From Pseudoalteromonas sp. MEBiC 03607 (lineage in GTDB: Bacteria > Pseudomonadota > Gammaproteobacteria > Enterobacterales > Alteromonadaceae), in assembly GCF_004792295.1 (NCBI RefSeq), contig NZ_SRRY01000001.1:2797501-2861500 (forward strand): a DNA stretch of 64,000 nt. Reading direction: 5' to 3'. The translations under genes were made by a program, and so were the position numbers. The first letter of the stretch is position 1, and the number at the start of each line of letters is the position of its first letter. Below the pieces are notes generated by a model. It was not told the origin of the DNA. It was given only the letters and a program-made list of their open reading frames with translations, and did not search any database. Positions 1 through 8,706 of the stretch are shown here, piece by piece.

Positions 1-478
<478 letters not shown>

Positions 479-738
479 AAAGTTTTTTGTTTGAAGTAAA
501 CTTCAAACCATGCTCAATGAATTCTGAATTTTGATATCTTTCGATATCGAATTGACTGTGCGTTATTATTTTCACTTTTGAAAAAGTAAAATCAAAACAG
601 CTCAAGGCTGAATCTTTTAATAACATATGGTCACTCAGTTCAATTGAGACTCTAAATTTGTTTGCGTCATCTAGCGAACTAGAATCTGCTGTTAGAACTC
701 AATCTGTACGAGTGCCCACACAGATGATTGCTTTATAT

Positions 739-750
739 TGTTAAAGAACG
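739..750 (-). promoter_or_regulatory. boxA antitermination element of rrn leader
   Basis: The minus strand reads CGTTCTTTAACA, close to the rrn boxA consensus TGCTCTTTAACA that loads NusB/NusE for rRNA antitermination. It sits between promoter P2 and the 16S 5' end, the expected place. Confidence 0.75.
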
Positions 751-783
751 TTTTGAGTTGCTTTCGCGTCTCGAGGGATGCGT

Positions 784-811
784 ATAATACATCCTTAATT
801 TTTTGAGTCAA
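784..811 (-). promoter_or_regulatory. rrn promoter P2
   Basis: The minus strand shows TTGACT, a 16-nt spacer, then TATTAT, followed by ACGCATCCC. The -35 box is at 806-811 and the -10 box at 784-789. The discriminator resembles that of P1. It lies about 305 nt upstream of 16S. Confidence 0.75.
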
Positions 812-921
812 CACTTAATTTTAAACTTTCTTTCTAGACCGTTTTAAACCGAAGTTTTACTTAACTCTCTGTCAGTTTGTTCAGCGCTTTTCATTGCTGC
901 CCGCCGTGTCAGTGGATGCGC

Positions 922-949
922 ATTATAGGGAGATGGACTTTTAACGCAA
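922..949 (-). promoter_or_regulatory. rrn promoter P1
   Basis: The minus strand shows TTGCGT, a 16-nt spacer and a perfect TATAAT, followed by the GC-rich discriminator GCGCATCC. The -35 box is at 944-949 and the -10 box at 922-927. The 16-nt spacing and GC discriminator are typical of growth-rate and ppGpp-controlled rRNA promoters. AT-rich sequence upstream (about 950-980) could act as an UP element. Confidence 0.8.
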
Positions 950-1127
950 GCACTTTTTGAAGGTTTTTTTGATTATTTTCAAATTAATCAGATACCCACC
1001 AAATGCAAACATGTTACCCACAAACAACTGTGGATAACTGATGATTTTTAGCAGAATAACTAAACTCTCCGCGCTTGTTATGGTAACTTGCGCCGCAGAT
1101 TTTCCACTCGCTCACAAGGCAAGAAAA

Positions 1128-2546
1128 ATGACAGACATTATAAATAGTATAAGTAGTCTCCTTTGGGGTCACATTCTGGTTTACCTTTTAATAGCTGCGG
1201 GGCTATTTTTCACTCTTCGACTCGGTTTTATCCAATTCACTCAATTCCCACATATGATCAAAGTGATGTTTCAGAGCCGCCAAGGTTCTGGCGATGGCAT
1301 TTCTTCATTCCAAGCATTTTGTACTTCTTTAGCAGCGCGAGTTGGTACGGGTAATATGGCAGGTGTTGCCGTTGCACTTTATTTAGGCGGTGCCGGTGCA
1401 ATTTTCTGGATGTGGCTTATTGCATTAATAGGTATGGCGACAAGTTTTGCAGAAAGTACCCTTGCCCAAGCATATAAAACGGTCGATGAAGATGGCAACT
1501 TTCGTGGTGGCCCTGCTTATTATATGGAATATGGGTTAGGTAAACGTTGGATGGGAGTCATTTTCTCTCTTTGCCTTATTCTTGCTTTTGGTTTGGTATT
1601 TAATGCAGTTCAATCAAACTCTATTGCTGCTGCATTTGATGTTGCGTTTGGGATTCCAAGCTATGTTGTCGGAATCGCCTTGGTATTAGGGTCTGGCATT
1701 ATCATTTTTGGTGGCTTAAAAACTATTTCACGTTTTGCAGAAATGGTTGTGCCATTTATGGCGCTGGCTTATTTGCTAGTTGCACTCTATGTATGTGCCA
1801 TGAACTACGATTTACTACCAAATGTATTCATGCATGTTATTAATAGTGCCTTTGGTATCGAGCAAGCAGGCGCTGGTGCAATTGGTTATGGTGTTATGCA
1901 GGCGATGATCCAGGGTATTAAACGTGGCTTATTCTCTAATGAAGCTGGTATGGGTAGTGCTGCAAATGCTGCTGCAACGGCAACACCTAACCCACCGCAC
2001 CCAGCCTCACAAGGTTATGTGCAAATGCTCGGTGTATTTGTAGATACAATTATTATTTGTACTGCAACCGCAGCCCTTATTTTATTATCACAACAGCTTA
2101 TACCTGATTCAGGTGTGACTGGTATTGCATTGACGCAAGCTGCCCTTGAAGAACATGTTGGTAGCTGGGGAGCAACCTTTGTTGCGATTGCAATTTTGTT
2201 TTTTGCATTTACCTCGATTGTTGCTAATTATTCTTACGCGGAAACCAATTTATTATTTTTAGAACATAACCATGCATCGGGCATGTTGATCTTCCGATTA
2301 TTAGTACTTGGTATGGTGATGTTTGGTGCGCTCGGCGAATTACCTTTAGTATGGACGCTTGCCGATATTTCGATGGGCTTGATGGCAATTGTTAACGTCT
2401 TCGCTTTATTTATGCTTTCGGGTATCGTTATTTGGCTTGCGAAGGATTACAACTCACAACGTAAAGCAGGTAAATTACCTACTTTCGATCCTTCGCAAAA
2501 CAAAAAGCTCGATCAAACTATTCCTAAAGGCGCGTGGCGCAAATAA
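1128..2546 (+). CDS. Alanine/glycine:cation symporter (AGCS family)
   Basis: This is a 472-residue, highly hydrophobic inner-membrane carrier of the sodium:alanine symporter family, importing alanine or glycine with Na+ (or H+). The family-typical stretch FCTSLAARVGTGNMAGVAVA is present, followed by a GGPAYYMEYGLGKRWMG segment, and the transmembrane segments continue to the C-terminus. The start at 1128 (MTDIINSISS) is preferred over the upstream in-frame ATG at 1041, because the 29 extra residues look unlike a transporter N-terminus and family members begin about here. It stands alone, diverging from the rrn operon, with a hairpin terminator right after its stop. The exact substrate cannot be read from sequence. 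Confidence 0.93.
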   Translation: MTDIINSISSLLWGHILVYLLIAAGLFFTLRLGFIQFTQFPHMIKVMFQSRQGSGDGISSFQAFCTSLAARVGTGNMAGVAVALYLGGAGAIFWMWLIALIGMATSFAESTLAQAYKTVDEDGNFRGGPAYYMEYGLGKRWMGVIFSLCLILAFGLVFNAVQSNSIAAAFDVAFGIPSYVVGIALVLGSGIIIFGGLKTISRFAEMVVPFMALAYLLVALYVCAMNYDLLPNVFMHVINSAFGIEQAGAGAIGYGVMQAMIQGIKRGLFSNEAGMGSAANAAATATPNPPHPASQGYVQMLGVFVDTIIICTATAALILLSQQLIPDSGVTGIALTQAALEEHVGSWGATFVAIAILFFAFTSIVANYSYAETNLLFLEHNHASGMLIFRLLVLGMVMFGALGELPLVWTLADISMGLMAIVNVFALFMLSGIVIWLAKDYNSQRKAGKLPTFDPSQNKKLDQTIPKGAWRK

Positions 2547-2563
2547 TCAAGCCAAGTGATTAC

Positions 2564-3010
2564 TTAATTGGGGAGCGATTGTGCTCCCTTTTTTGTATTT
2601 GCTAATTTTTCAAAAACAGACAATATGAATGTGATTTGCTGTTCGTTAAGTTTGGATTCAAGCTGTGTAACAAGCTGCTCTTTTATTTGCGCTTTTAATG
2701 CTTGTTTTTGCTCTGCAGTTAATAATGGCTGCGATTGTTGCTGATAAGATTGCACGGCGGTGAGCATAGCCATCACCACGTCATTATCAAAGTCGGTTAG
2801 CGCCGCTTTAGCATTACTAATGGCTTGTTCTGATTTATCGAAGACAGTCGATACTTTATCGACAAGCACGCTCACCTCATGAATTTTCAGTACGTCGTTA
2901 ATGTTCGACATAATAATCGCAACAGGAATGAGTACTAATGAGATTGCTAAACAAAGCCCAAATACTGCGCCCACCCAAAACTGATTTAAGCCACGTTTAA
3001 ATTGCTCCAT
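2564..3010 (-). CDS. Small single-span membrane protein, unknown function
   Basis: A 148-residue protein that I do not recognise. Residues about 12-35 (VGAVFGLCLAISLVLIPVAI) form one membrane-spanning segment near the N-terminus. The rest is charged and Gln/Lys-rich and probably helical, with coiled-coil potential between about 60 and 140. The N-in topology would put the tail in the periplasm. It lies convergent to the symporter, and its last codons overlap that gene's terminator. Downstream of the tRNA array it could be read by transcripts leaving the last tRNA-Leu, since I see no terminator between them. Confidence that it is a real gene rests on its length, its sensible composition and the lack of a competing frame. 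Confidence 0.65.
   Translation of the reverse strand: MEQFKRGLNQFWVGAVFGLCLAISLVLIPVAIIMSNINDVLKIHEVSVLVDKVSTVFDKSEQAISNAKAALTDFDNDVVMAMLTAVQSYQQQSQPLLTAEQKQALKAQIKEQLVTQLESKLNEQQITFILSVFEKLANTKKGAQSLPN
2571..2594 (+). terminator. Rho-independent terminator after the symporter
   Basis: GGGAGC and GCTCCC form a stem around a six-base loop and are followed directly by six T. The hairpin starts about 25 nt past the symporter stop and lies inside the 3' end of the convergent small membrane-protein gene. Confidence 0.8.
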
Positions 3011-3169
3011 TATCTTTCCTTGATCCTATTTATTGATTAAAACTTGAAACGCGTTAGCTGTTTTAAAAAGACTAAGGAAACTATAAAGCTATTTTGGCAA
3101 TAAAAAAATAATTTGATGAGATTATAAAAAGAAATATATGTGAAATAGAGAAGAGGTATTTTATGTAAA

Positions 3170-3256
3170 TGGTGCCCGGGGCCGGACTTGAACCGGCACG
3201 CTGTTACCAGCGAGGGATTTTAAATCCCTTGTGTCTACCAATTCCACCACCCGGGC
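3170..3256 (-). tRNA. tRNA-Leu (UAA), copy 3 in transcription order
   Basis: An 87-nt gene with encoded CCA. The anticodon arm AGGGA-TTTAAAA-TCCCT gives anticodon UAA. The long variable arm and the acceptor stem GCCCGGG/CCCGGGC match leuZ-type tRNA-Leu. It is the last gene of the array and identical to the other two Leu copies. Confidence 0.97.
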
Positions 3257-3291
3257 ATCGGGTCGCTCGTAAGAGCATGTGGAGTATTATA

Positions 3292-3365
3292 TGGAGGCGG
3301 AACCCGGAGTCGAACCGAGGTAGACGGATTTGCAATCCGCTGCATGGCCACTCTGCCATTCCGCC
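3292..3365 (-). tRNA. tRNA-Cys (GCA), second copy
   Basis: A 74-nt gene with encoded CCA. The anticodon loop TTGCAAA gives GCA. The acceptor stem is GGCGGAA/TTCCGCC. It differs from the other Cys copy by one base near the anticodon/variable region (a for g on the plus strand in gaggtRgacgg). Confidence 0.97.
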
Positions 3366-3383
3366 TTATCGCTTCCAAATAAT

Positions 3384-3459
3384 TGGAGCGGCACACGAGG
3401 CTCGAACTCGTGACCTCAACCTTGGCAAGGTTGCGCTCTACCAACTGAGCTAGTGCCGC
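3384..3459 (-). tRNA. tRNA-Gly (GCC), third copy
   Basis: A 76-nt gene with encoded CCA. The anticodon loop TTGCCAA gives GCC. The acceptor stem is GCGGCAC/GTGCCGC. It is identical to the other two Gly copies in the array. Confidence 0.97.
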
Positions 3460-3478
3460 AAATTTTTCTTTATCAAAA

Positions 3479-3565
3479 TGGTGCCCGGGGCCGGACTTGA
3501 ACCGGCACGCTGTTACCAGCGAGGGATTTTAAATCCCTTGTGTCTACCAATTCCACCACCCGGGC
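3479..3565 (-). tRNA. tRNA-Leu (UAA), second copy
   Basis: An 87-nt gene identical in sequence to the Leu genes on either side in the array, with anticodon UAA and encoded CCA. It directly follows a Gly gene with no Cys gene between, unlike the two flanking units. Confidence 0.97.
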
Positions 3566-3604
3566 ATCGGGTTTGCTATTTAAAGCAAGTGGATAAAGCT
3601 AATA

Positions 3605-3680
3605 TGGAGCGGCACACGAGGCTCGAACTCGTGACCTCAACCTTGGCAAGGTTGCGCTCTACCAACTGAGCTAGTGCCGC
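3605..3680 (-). tRNA. tRNA-Gly (GCC), second copy
   Basis: A 76-nt gene, anticodon GCC, CCA encoded, identical to the other Gly copies. It starts the shortened Gly-Leu unit in the middle of the array. Confidence 0.97.
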
Positions 3681-3740
3681 ATCATATTAACTCTAATATT
3701 ATTTTTATAACTACATTTGGTATTGTAGTTAACCACAAAA

Positions 3741-3827
3741 TGGTGCCCGGGGCCGGACTTGAACCGGCACGCTGTTACCAGCGAGGGATTTTAAATCCCT
3801 TGTGTCTACCAATTCCACCACCCGGGC
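3741..3827 (-). tRNA. tRNA-Leu (UAA), first copy
   Basis: An 87-nt gene, anticodon UAA, CCA encoded. It closes the first Gly-Cys-Leu unit. Confidence 0.97.
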
Positions 3828-3861
3828 ATCGGGTTGCTCATAGAGCGCGTGGAGTGTTGAA

Positions 3862-3935
3862 TGGAGGCGGAACCCGGAGTCGAACCGAGGTGGACGGATT
3901 TGCAATCCGCTGCATGGCCACTCTGCCATTCCGCC
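3862..3935 (-). tRNA. tRNA-Cys (GCA), first copy
   Basis: A 74-nt gene, anticodon GCA, CCA encoded. It lies between the first Gly and first Leu genes, as cysT does between glyW and leuZ in E. coli. Confidence 0.97.
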
Positions 3936-3947
3936 AAATTAGATAAT

Positions 3948-4023
3948 TGGAGCGGCACACGAGGCTCGAACTCGTGACCTCAACCTTGGCAAGGTTGCGC
4001 TCTACCAACTGAGCTAGTGCCGC
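3948..4023 (-). tRNA. tRNA-Gly (GCC), first copy
   Basis: A 76-nt gene, anticodon GCC, CCA encoded. It is the promoter-proximal tRNA of the array, about 40 nt below the -10 box of a strong promoter and about 140 nt after the pgsA stop. Confidence 0.97.
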
Positions 4024-4063
4024 TCTCTTTATCTTGGGGGCTATGCCCTCTCAACACGGACGC

Positions 4064-4091
4064 ATTCTACAGAGATTATTAAACGCGTCAA
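4064..4091 (-). promoter_or_regulatory. Strong promoter of the tRNA array
   Basis: The minus strand reads TTGACG, a 16-nt spacer, TAGAAT, then GCGTCC. The -35 box is at 4086-4091 and the -10 box at 4064-4069. The 16-nt spacer and GC-rich discriminator are typical of stable-RNA promoters. It lets the tRNAs be made independently of the upstream uvrY-uvrC-pgsA transcript. Confidence 0.8.
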
Positions 4092-4162
4092 TATAAAAAA
4101 TGCTAGTTTTGAACTGTTTGCTTATTTTTTATCTAAAACGGTGTGTAATTATACGCTTAGGA

Positions 4163-4708
4163 TCAATTTTTGGTCAATTCTGACCATGCTGCCATTAAAT
4201 ACTGCAGCATAGAACTAAGCGTTAAGAATGTTGCAACGTATAAAAGACCATAACTTAAGTAGATCATCCATGTATCAAATTGCCAAATCAAACCAATAAT
4301 GGCTAGCATTTGTGCCGCAGTTTTAAACTTACCCATGTTAGATACAGCTACATTGTCACGCTTACCCTGCTCTGCCATCCATTCACGTAATGCAGAAATA
4401 ACGATTTCGCGGCTAATAATAACTAATGCAGGTATAGTCATATACAAACTTTGATAATGGCTTGATAAAGCAACCAGTGCTGCACACACCATTACTTTGT
4501 CAGCAACAGGATCTAAAAACGCACCAAATGGCGTTGACTGATTTAAACGACGCGCAAGATAGCCATCAAGGATATCTGTGATTGACGCAAGCCAGAAAAC
4601 AAACGCAGCTGCGAAAAACGCCCATGAGAAAGGCAAATAAAATATCACCAAAAAAATGGGGATAAGAAAAAGTCTAAAGGTTGTGAGTGTGTTTGGAATA
4701 TTCCACAT
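4163..4708 (-). CDS. pgsA: CDP-diacylglycerol-glycerol-3-phosphate 3-phosphatidyltransferase
   Basis: This enzyme makes phosphatidylglycerol phosphate from CDP-diacylglycerol and glycerol-3-phosphate, the committed step to phosphatidylglycerol and cardiolipin in the inner membrane. The 181 residues match the usual length of about 182. The CDP-alcohol phosphotransferase signature is intact: DILDGYLARR followed by GAFLDPVADK, giving the D-x2-DG-x2-AR-x8-G-x3-D-x3-D pattern. Several hydrophobic segments surround it. It lies 42 nt downstream of uvrC in the conserved order uvrY-uvrC-pgsA-tRNA(Gly/Cys/Leu) known from E. coli, so it is probably cotranscribed with those genes. Confidence 0.96.
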   Translation of the reverse strand: MWNIPNTLTTFRLFLIPIFLVIFYLPFSWAFFAAAFVFWLASITDILDGYLARRLNQSTPFGAFLDPVADKVMVCAALVALSSHYQSLYMTIPALVIISREIVISALREWMAEQGKRDNVAVSNMGKFKTAAQMLAIIGLIWQFDTWMIYLSYGLLYVATFLTLSSMLQYLMAAWSELTKN

Positions 4709-4750
4709 AACTACTTGGAGATGTCTTTTTTTACTATATTCGCACGAAGG

Positions 4751-6574
4751 CTACGCCTTGTCATGCAAATGATTAAATATCTTTTCAGCCATTTCAGGGC
4801 TGATCCCAGGAACTTGTTTTAATTGGTCTATATTAGCAGCTTTTACCCCTTGCATGCCCCCTAAATATTTTAATAATGCCTGTCGGCGCTTTTGTCCAAC
4901 ACCGGTAATTTCTTCTAATAATGATTGCGTGCGTTGTTTTTGACGTTTATTACGATGCCCAGCAATAGCAAAACGGTGCGACTCATCACGTATATGTTGG
5001 ATTAAATGCAGTGCCGGCGCGTCTGAATCAAGTGGTATTGTTTTTCGTCCACCATCAATTAATAGCGTTTCTAAACCTGGTTTTCGGCTTGTGCCTTTTG
5101 CAACACCCACCAGCAATGGCATTTTATTATGTGGCCAGTTTTCAAAATATTGTTCAGCACGAGATAATTGCCCTTTACCCCCATCGATAAAGATGACATC
5201 TGGAATTTTTTCTTCATCGACTACTTTGTTGTAGCGTTTATTAAGTGCAAATTCCATTGCAGCATAGTCATCACCGCCAGTGATGCCGGTAACATTAAAA
5301 CGGCGATACTCTTTATTATTTGGACCTTGCGAATCAAACACCACACAACTTGCAACCGTGTTTTCACCCATTGTATGGCTAATATCAAAACATTCCATAC
5401 GATTTATATCATCAAGACGTAATGTTTCTTTTAATTGTGCATAGCGTTTATTAATTGAGTCCTGCGTGCTTTGCTTAACACTAATGCTGTTAAGGGCATT
5501 TTTATTAGCAAGCTTAAGATACTGAGCTCGCTCACCGCGATTAGCGACTTTTAAACTCACTTTACGCTCAGAAATTGCCGTAAGTGCATCGCTTAGAGGC
5601 TCACTCTCTTCGATTGTAAACGGTAAGATTATTTCTTTGGCAATGCGCCCTGTTGCACCAGGTGCTAAGTAATACTGGCCTAAAAAGGAAGTTAAAATCT
5701 CTTCTTGCCCAGAGTCTTTGGGCACTTTGGGGAAATAGGTTTTGCTACCAAGTACCTTATGATCGCGGATCATTAATAAGTGAACCGCATTTAAACCATT
5801 TAAATGCGCAAAGCCAACCACATCCATTTCGGCATGGTTACCGGAAATCGATTGCTGTTCCTGCATTTTCCGAAGTAACATAATTTGGTCGCGTACTTTT
5901 GCAGCGAGCTCAAATTTAAGCTCTTTACTTGCTTGCTCCATTTTAGTAACTAAATCGGCAATGACTTCATGAGATTTGCCCAACAAAAACTTACGTACAA
6001 AATCGACTTCTTGTTGATATTCTTCATCGGTAATTTTATTAACACACGGCGCTGAGCAACGTTTTAACTGATATTGTAAACATGGACGACTTCGAGCTCG
6101 GTAATAGGCATCTTCACATTGGCGAACCGGAAAGATTTTTTGCATTAAACGCAGGCTTTCAGATACCGCCCCTGCACTTGGGAATGGACCAAAATACTCG
6201 CCTTTGATTTTACGACTACCACGATGAAAAGCGAGTCGCGGGTGTTTGTGATCAGTTAAAAGAATATAAGGGTATGATTTATCATCGCGCAGTAAAATGT
6301 TGTAGCGAGGCTGATATTTTTTTATTAAGTTGTTTTCAAGTAATAAGGCTTCGGTCTCTGTGTTAGTCAGGGTGACTTCGATACCGCAAATATTGCTTAC
6401 TAAGACACGTGTTTTACTATCAGTTACATTACTGCGAAAGTAACTAGTTACGCGCTTTTTTAGATTTTTAGCCTTACCGACATAAATAACTTGCCCTTCA
6501 CTATCAAGCATTCGGTAGACACCGGGCTCACTTGATAGTGTTTTAAGAAAACGGGCTGGTTCGAAATCAGACAT
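4751..6574 (-). CDS. uvrC: UvrABC excinuclease subunit C
   Basis: UvrC makes both incisions in nucleotide excision repair, working with UvrA and UvrB. The 607 residues are the normal length. The N-terminal GIY-YIG nuclease domain begins PGVYRMLD...VIYVGKAKNLKKRV (about 15-95). A UVR motif for UvrB binding lies around 200-240. The RNase H-like nuclease domain carries FDISH and IDGGKGQL (about 385-530), and the C-terminal helix-hairpin-helix region (about 560-605) contains GVGQKRRQALL and PGISPEMAEKI. The start is 8 nt after the uvrY stop, which indicates cotranscription and possibly translational coupling. No LexA box was seen just upstream. Confidence 0.97.
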   Translation of the reverse strand: MSDFEPARFLKTLSSEPGVYRMLDSEGQVIYVGKAKNLKKRVTSYFRSNVTDSKTRVLVSNICGIEVTLTNTETEALLLENNLIKKYQPRYNILLRDDKSYPYILLTDHKHPRLAFHRGSRKIKGEYFGPFPSAGAVSESLRLMQKIFPVRQCEDAYYRARSRPCLQYQLKRCSAPCVNKITDEEYQQEVDFVRKFLLGKSHEVIADLVTKMEQASKELKFELAAKVRDQIMLLRKMQEQQSISGNHAEMDVVGFAHLNGLNAVHLLMIRDHKVLGSKTYFPKVPKDSGQEEILTSFLGQYYLAPGATGRIAKEIILPFTIEESEPLSDALTAISERKVSLKVANRGERAQYLKLANKNALNSISVKQSTQDSINKRYAQLKETLRLDDINRMECFDISHTMGENTVASCVVFDSQGPNNKEYRRFNVTGITGGDDYAAMEFALNKRYNKVVDEEKIPDVIFIDGGKGQLSRAEQYFENWPHNKMPLLVGVAKGTSRKPGLETLLIDGGRKTIPLDSDAPALHLIQHIRDESHRFAIAGHRNKRQKQRTQSLLEEITGVGQKRRQALLKYLGGMQGVKAANIDQLKQVPGISPEMAEKIFNHLHDKA

Positions 6575-6582
6575 TGAGCAAA

Positions 6583-7233
6583 TTAATGCGAACTATCAAT
6601 GTCGATCATTTTGTGACGTATTGCTAAATGCGTAAGTTCAACATCACCACCCACATTTAGCTTTTCAAACATGCGATAGCGATAGCTATTCACTGTTTTA
6701 GAACTTAGGTTCAAACGCTCTGCTATGTCTTGTGCCTTTTCACCTTTGGTGATCATCAGCATAATTTGCAGTTCACGCTCAGAAAGACTCTGAAACGGAT
6801 TTTCGTCTGTGCGTCCGCTTACCTGTGCAAGGGCAATTTGCTGAGCAATTTCAGGCGCGATATAACGTTGGCCGGCATTTACAGCACGAATAGCGTTAAC
6901 CATTTCATCAGAGCCGGCACCTTTAGTTAGATAACCATGAGCTCCGATTTGCATCACTTTGCTTGGGAATGGATCTTCACAATGCACCGTCAGCACGATA
7001 ATTTTTACATCAGGGCAATAACGACAGATTTTCTTAGTTGCCTCTAAACCACCGATACCTGGCATGTTCATGTCCATCAACACGATATCAGGCGAATGTT
7101 GACGGCAAAATTGCACCGCTTCTTCACCGGTTTTAGCTTCACCAACCACTTTAAAACCACGAACATCATCAAGTATACGTCTGATACCTGTCCGTACAAG
7201 CTCATGGTCATCAACTAAAAGTACATTAATCAA
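6583..7233 (-). CDS. uvrY: Response regulator UvrY/GacA (NarL/LuxR family)
   Basis: The receiver partner of the BarA (GacS) kinase. In related bacteria it switches on the CsrB/C-type small RNAs that titrate CsrA. There are 216 residues: a receiver domain (1-120) with the acidic pair in LLVDDHELVRTGIRRIL and the phosphoacceptor Asp in DIVLMDMNMPGIGG, then a LuxR-type helix-turn-helix with LSERELQIMLMITKG and KTVNSYRYRMFEKLN (about 148-205). Translation appears to start at a TTG at 7231-7233 behind GAGGGTG. This gives MINVLLVDDH, the same N-terminus as known UvrY proteins. It heads the uvrC-pgsA-tRNA unit. Confidence 0.95.
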   Translation of the reverse strand: MINVLLVDDHELVRTGIRRILDDVRGFKVVGEAKTGEEAVQFCRQHSPDIVLMDMNMPGIGGLEATKKICRYCPDVKIIVLTVHCEDPFPSKVMQIGAHGYLTKGAGSDEMVNAIRAVNAGQRYIAPEIAQQIALAQVSGRTDENPFQSLSERELQIMLMITKGEKAQDIAERLNLSSKTVNSYRYRMFEKLNVGGDVELTHLAIRHKMIDIDSSH

Positions 7234-7297
7234 TGGAACACCCTCAAATAACCCAAATACATGCTTGTGTAAATTTAATGTGCCACATTAGCACAGA

Positions 7298-7335
7298 ATG
7301 AGTGAAACAATAAATCAAATTATTGTTTCACTCAT
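7298..7335 (-). repeat. Perfect 16-bp inverted repeat between symporter and uvrY
   Basis: ATGAGTGAAACAATAA pairs perfectly with TTATTGTTTCACTCAT across a six-base loop, 4 nt after the symporter stop. A shorter repeat, TGTGC/GCACA, follows at 7280-7295. On the transcribed strand the hairpin is not followed by a T-run, so it is not a classical terminator. It could instead protect the symporter mRNA end or bind a regulator of uvrY. Confidence 0.6.
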
Positions 7336-7339
7336 CATT

Positions 7340-8491
7340 TTATGCGGCGTTTTTCTCGCTAAAACGATCAACCCACAGCGCAATAATACCATCACCTGTA
7401 ACATTACAAGCTGTACCAAAACTATCCTGTGCTAAATAAAGTGCAATCATTAATGCCACTGCGCCTTCATTGAAACCAAGCATACTTGTTAATAGTCCTA
7501 ATGCCGACATAACCGCACCACCCGGCGCTCCAGGAGCTGCAATCATGACAACACCTAACATCATAATAAATGGCAACATACCAAATAGTGATGGTACATC
7601 CATATTCGGTGATAAGAACATCACTGCCATTGCACATGTCACAATGGTAATTGTTGAACCCGATAAATGGATGGTTGCACATAACGGCACTGTAAAGTTT
7701 GCAACATCTTCTTTTACATTATTAGCTTTACTTGAGCGCAGCGATACAGGAATTGTTGCTGCACTCGACATTGTACCTAAAGCAGTAAAGTAAGCGGGTA
7801 GCATATTTTTTACAAGCTCTAATGGGTTTCTTTTTAATAAAAGTCCCGTTGAGACATATAAAACGGTTAGCCATAACCAATGCATGATCAATGCTGCAAG
7901 TAATACAATACCAAATGTTTGCAGCGTATCTACCACAGTGCCAGCGACTGTCATCTCTGCAAATACACCGGCAATATAAAACGGTAATGCTGGAATAATA
8001 ACCTTTGCTAATAAGCCATCAATTACATCACGACCCTGATCAGAAACTTTCTTCAACATATCAAGTTGCATTTGGCTCATACCAATACCAAAAATGAAAG
8101 CCGCAGCTAACGCCGTCATTACGCTCATAAGTGGTGGAATTTCTAAATCAATAAAGCTGCCCACTTCTGTAGCTACTTCAGCTTCGAACGTTAAGCCCCC
8201 ATCAAACAATGGGATCATGGCGCTGACTAATAAAAACGCTAAGGTTCCAGCAATAATCGTTGACCCATAAGCAAAACCGACAGTTTTGCCAAGTAAGTGG
8301 CCAGAACCTTTTGGTAAGCCAGCAATACCAGATGCGATAAAAAATAAAATAATCAGTGGAATGGTAAAGGTGATCAACTGACCTATTATTTCTTTTACTG
8401 TATAGAGGAGTTCAACACCTGTTAGCGGCACATACAAGCCCACTAAAATACCGGCAACAATACCAGCAATTAATTTTAGAATTAAATTCAT
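7340..8491 (-). CDS. Dicarboxylate/amino acid:cation symporter (DAACS family)
   Basis: An inner-membrane secondary carrier that couples uptake of glutamate, aspartate, serine/threonine or C4-dicarboxylates to Na+ or H+ flow. The 383 residues begin MNLILKLIAGIVAGILVGLY, the usual family N-terminus. The re-entrant-loop and substrate region is visible as SSAATIPVSLRSSK and later as QDSFGTACNVTGDGIIALWVDRF. The ATG at 8491 is chosen; a GTG 13 codons upstream would add a polar tail foreign to the family. It is divergent from the DUF5916-like gene, with about 215 nt between. Substrate specificity cannot be settled by eye. Confidence 0.92.
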   Translation of the reverse strand: MNLILKLIAGIVAGILVGLYVPLTGVELLYTVKEIIGQLITFTIPLIILFFIASGIAGLPKGSGHLLGKTVGFAYGSTIIAGTLAFLLVSAMIPLFDGGLTFEAEVATEVGSFIDLEIPPLMSVMTALAAAFIFGIGMSQMQLDMLKKVSDQGRDVIDGLLAKVIIPALPFYIAGVFAEMTVAGTVVDTLQTFGIVLLAALIMHWLWLTVLYVSTGLLLKRNPLELVKNMLPAYFTALGTMSSAATIPVSLRSSKANNVKEDVANFTVPLCATIHLSGSTITIVTCAMAVMFLSPNMDVPSLFGMLPFIMMLGVVMIAAPGAPGGAVMSALGLLTSMLGFNEGAVALMIALYLAQDSFGTACNVTGDGIIALWVDRFSEKNAA

Positions 8492-8706
8492 AACGATCAC
8501 TTCAATTTTTAGGTGGTAACCTTTTACCACGTTTTAGTTTACTTTTGTTATAAAACAGCCAAATTAACGTTTAACTGCGCAAATTACCACCACAGCTTCG
8601 CAGAATCTAATTTGAACGTAAATATATGCGTCCTATCGCGTTGCATTTGTTAACAAAGTTGCAAGTTAATAACATGCTCGCAATTTTGAATACCCGTGTA
8701 GTTCTT

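Larger units (their letters stand above)
479..1127. other. rrn leader and promoter region, no protein gene
   Basis: This 650-nt stretch between the 16S gene and the symporter holds the rRNA leader (about 479-780), the boxA element and promoters P2 and P1, all pointing left. It is AT-rich and contains no convincing coding frame. An in-frame ATG at 1041 could extend the symporter by 29 residues, but that extension does not resemble the family N-terminus. No clear promoter for the symporter could be picked out between 950 and 1127. Confidence 0.8.

Noticed and set aside
3169..3946. Several open frames running through the tRNA array
   Set aside because: They translate tRNA genes, which is why they share identical peptide runs. 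Not protein genes.
3170..4023. Repeated units that could suggest a CRISPR array
   Set aside because: The repeats are complete tRNA genes with anticodons and CCA ends.
7340..7793. Open frames opposite the DAACS symporter
   Set aside because: Shadow frames of a clearly conserved transporter.
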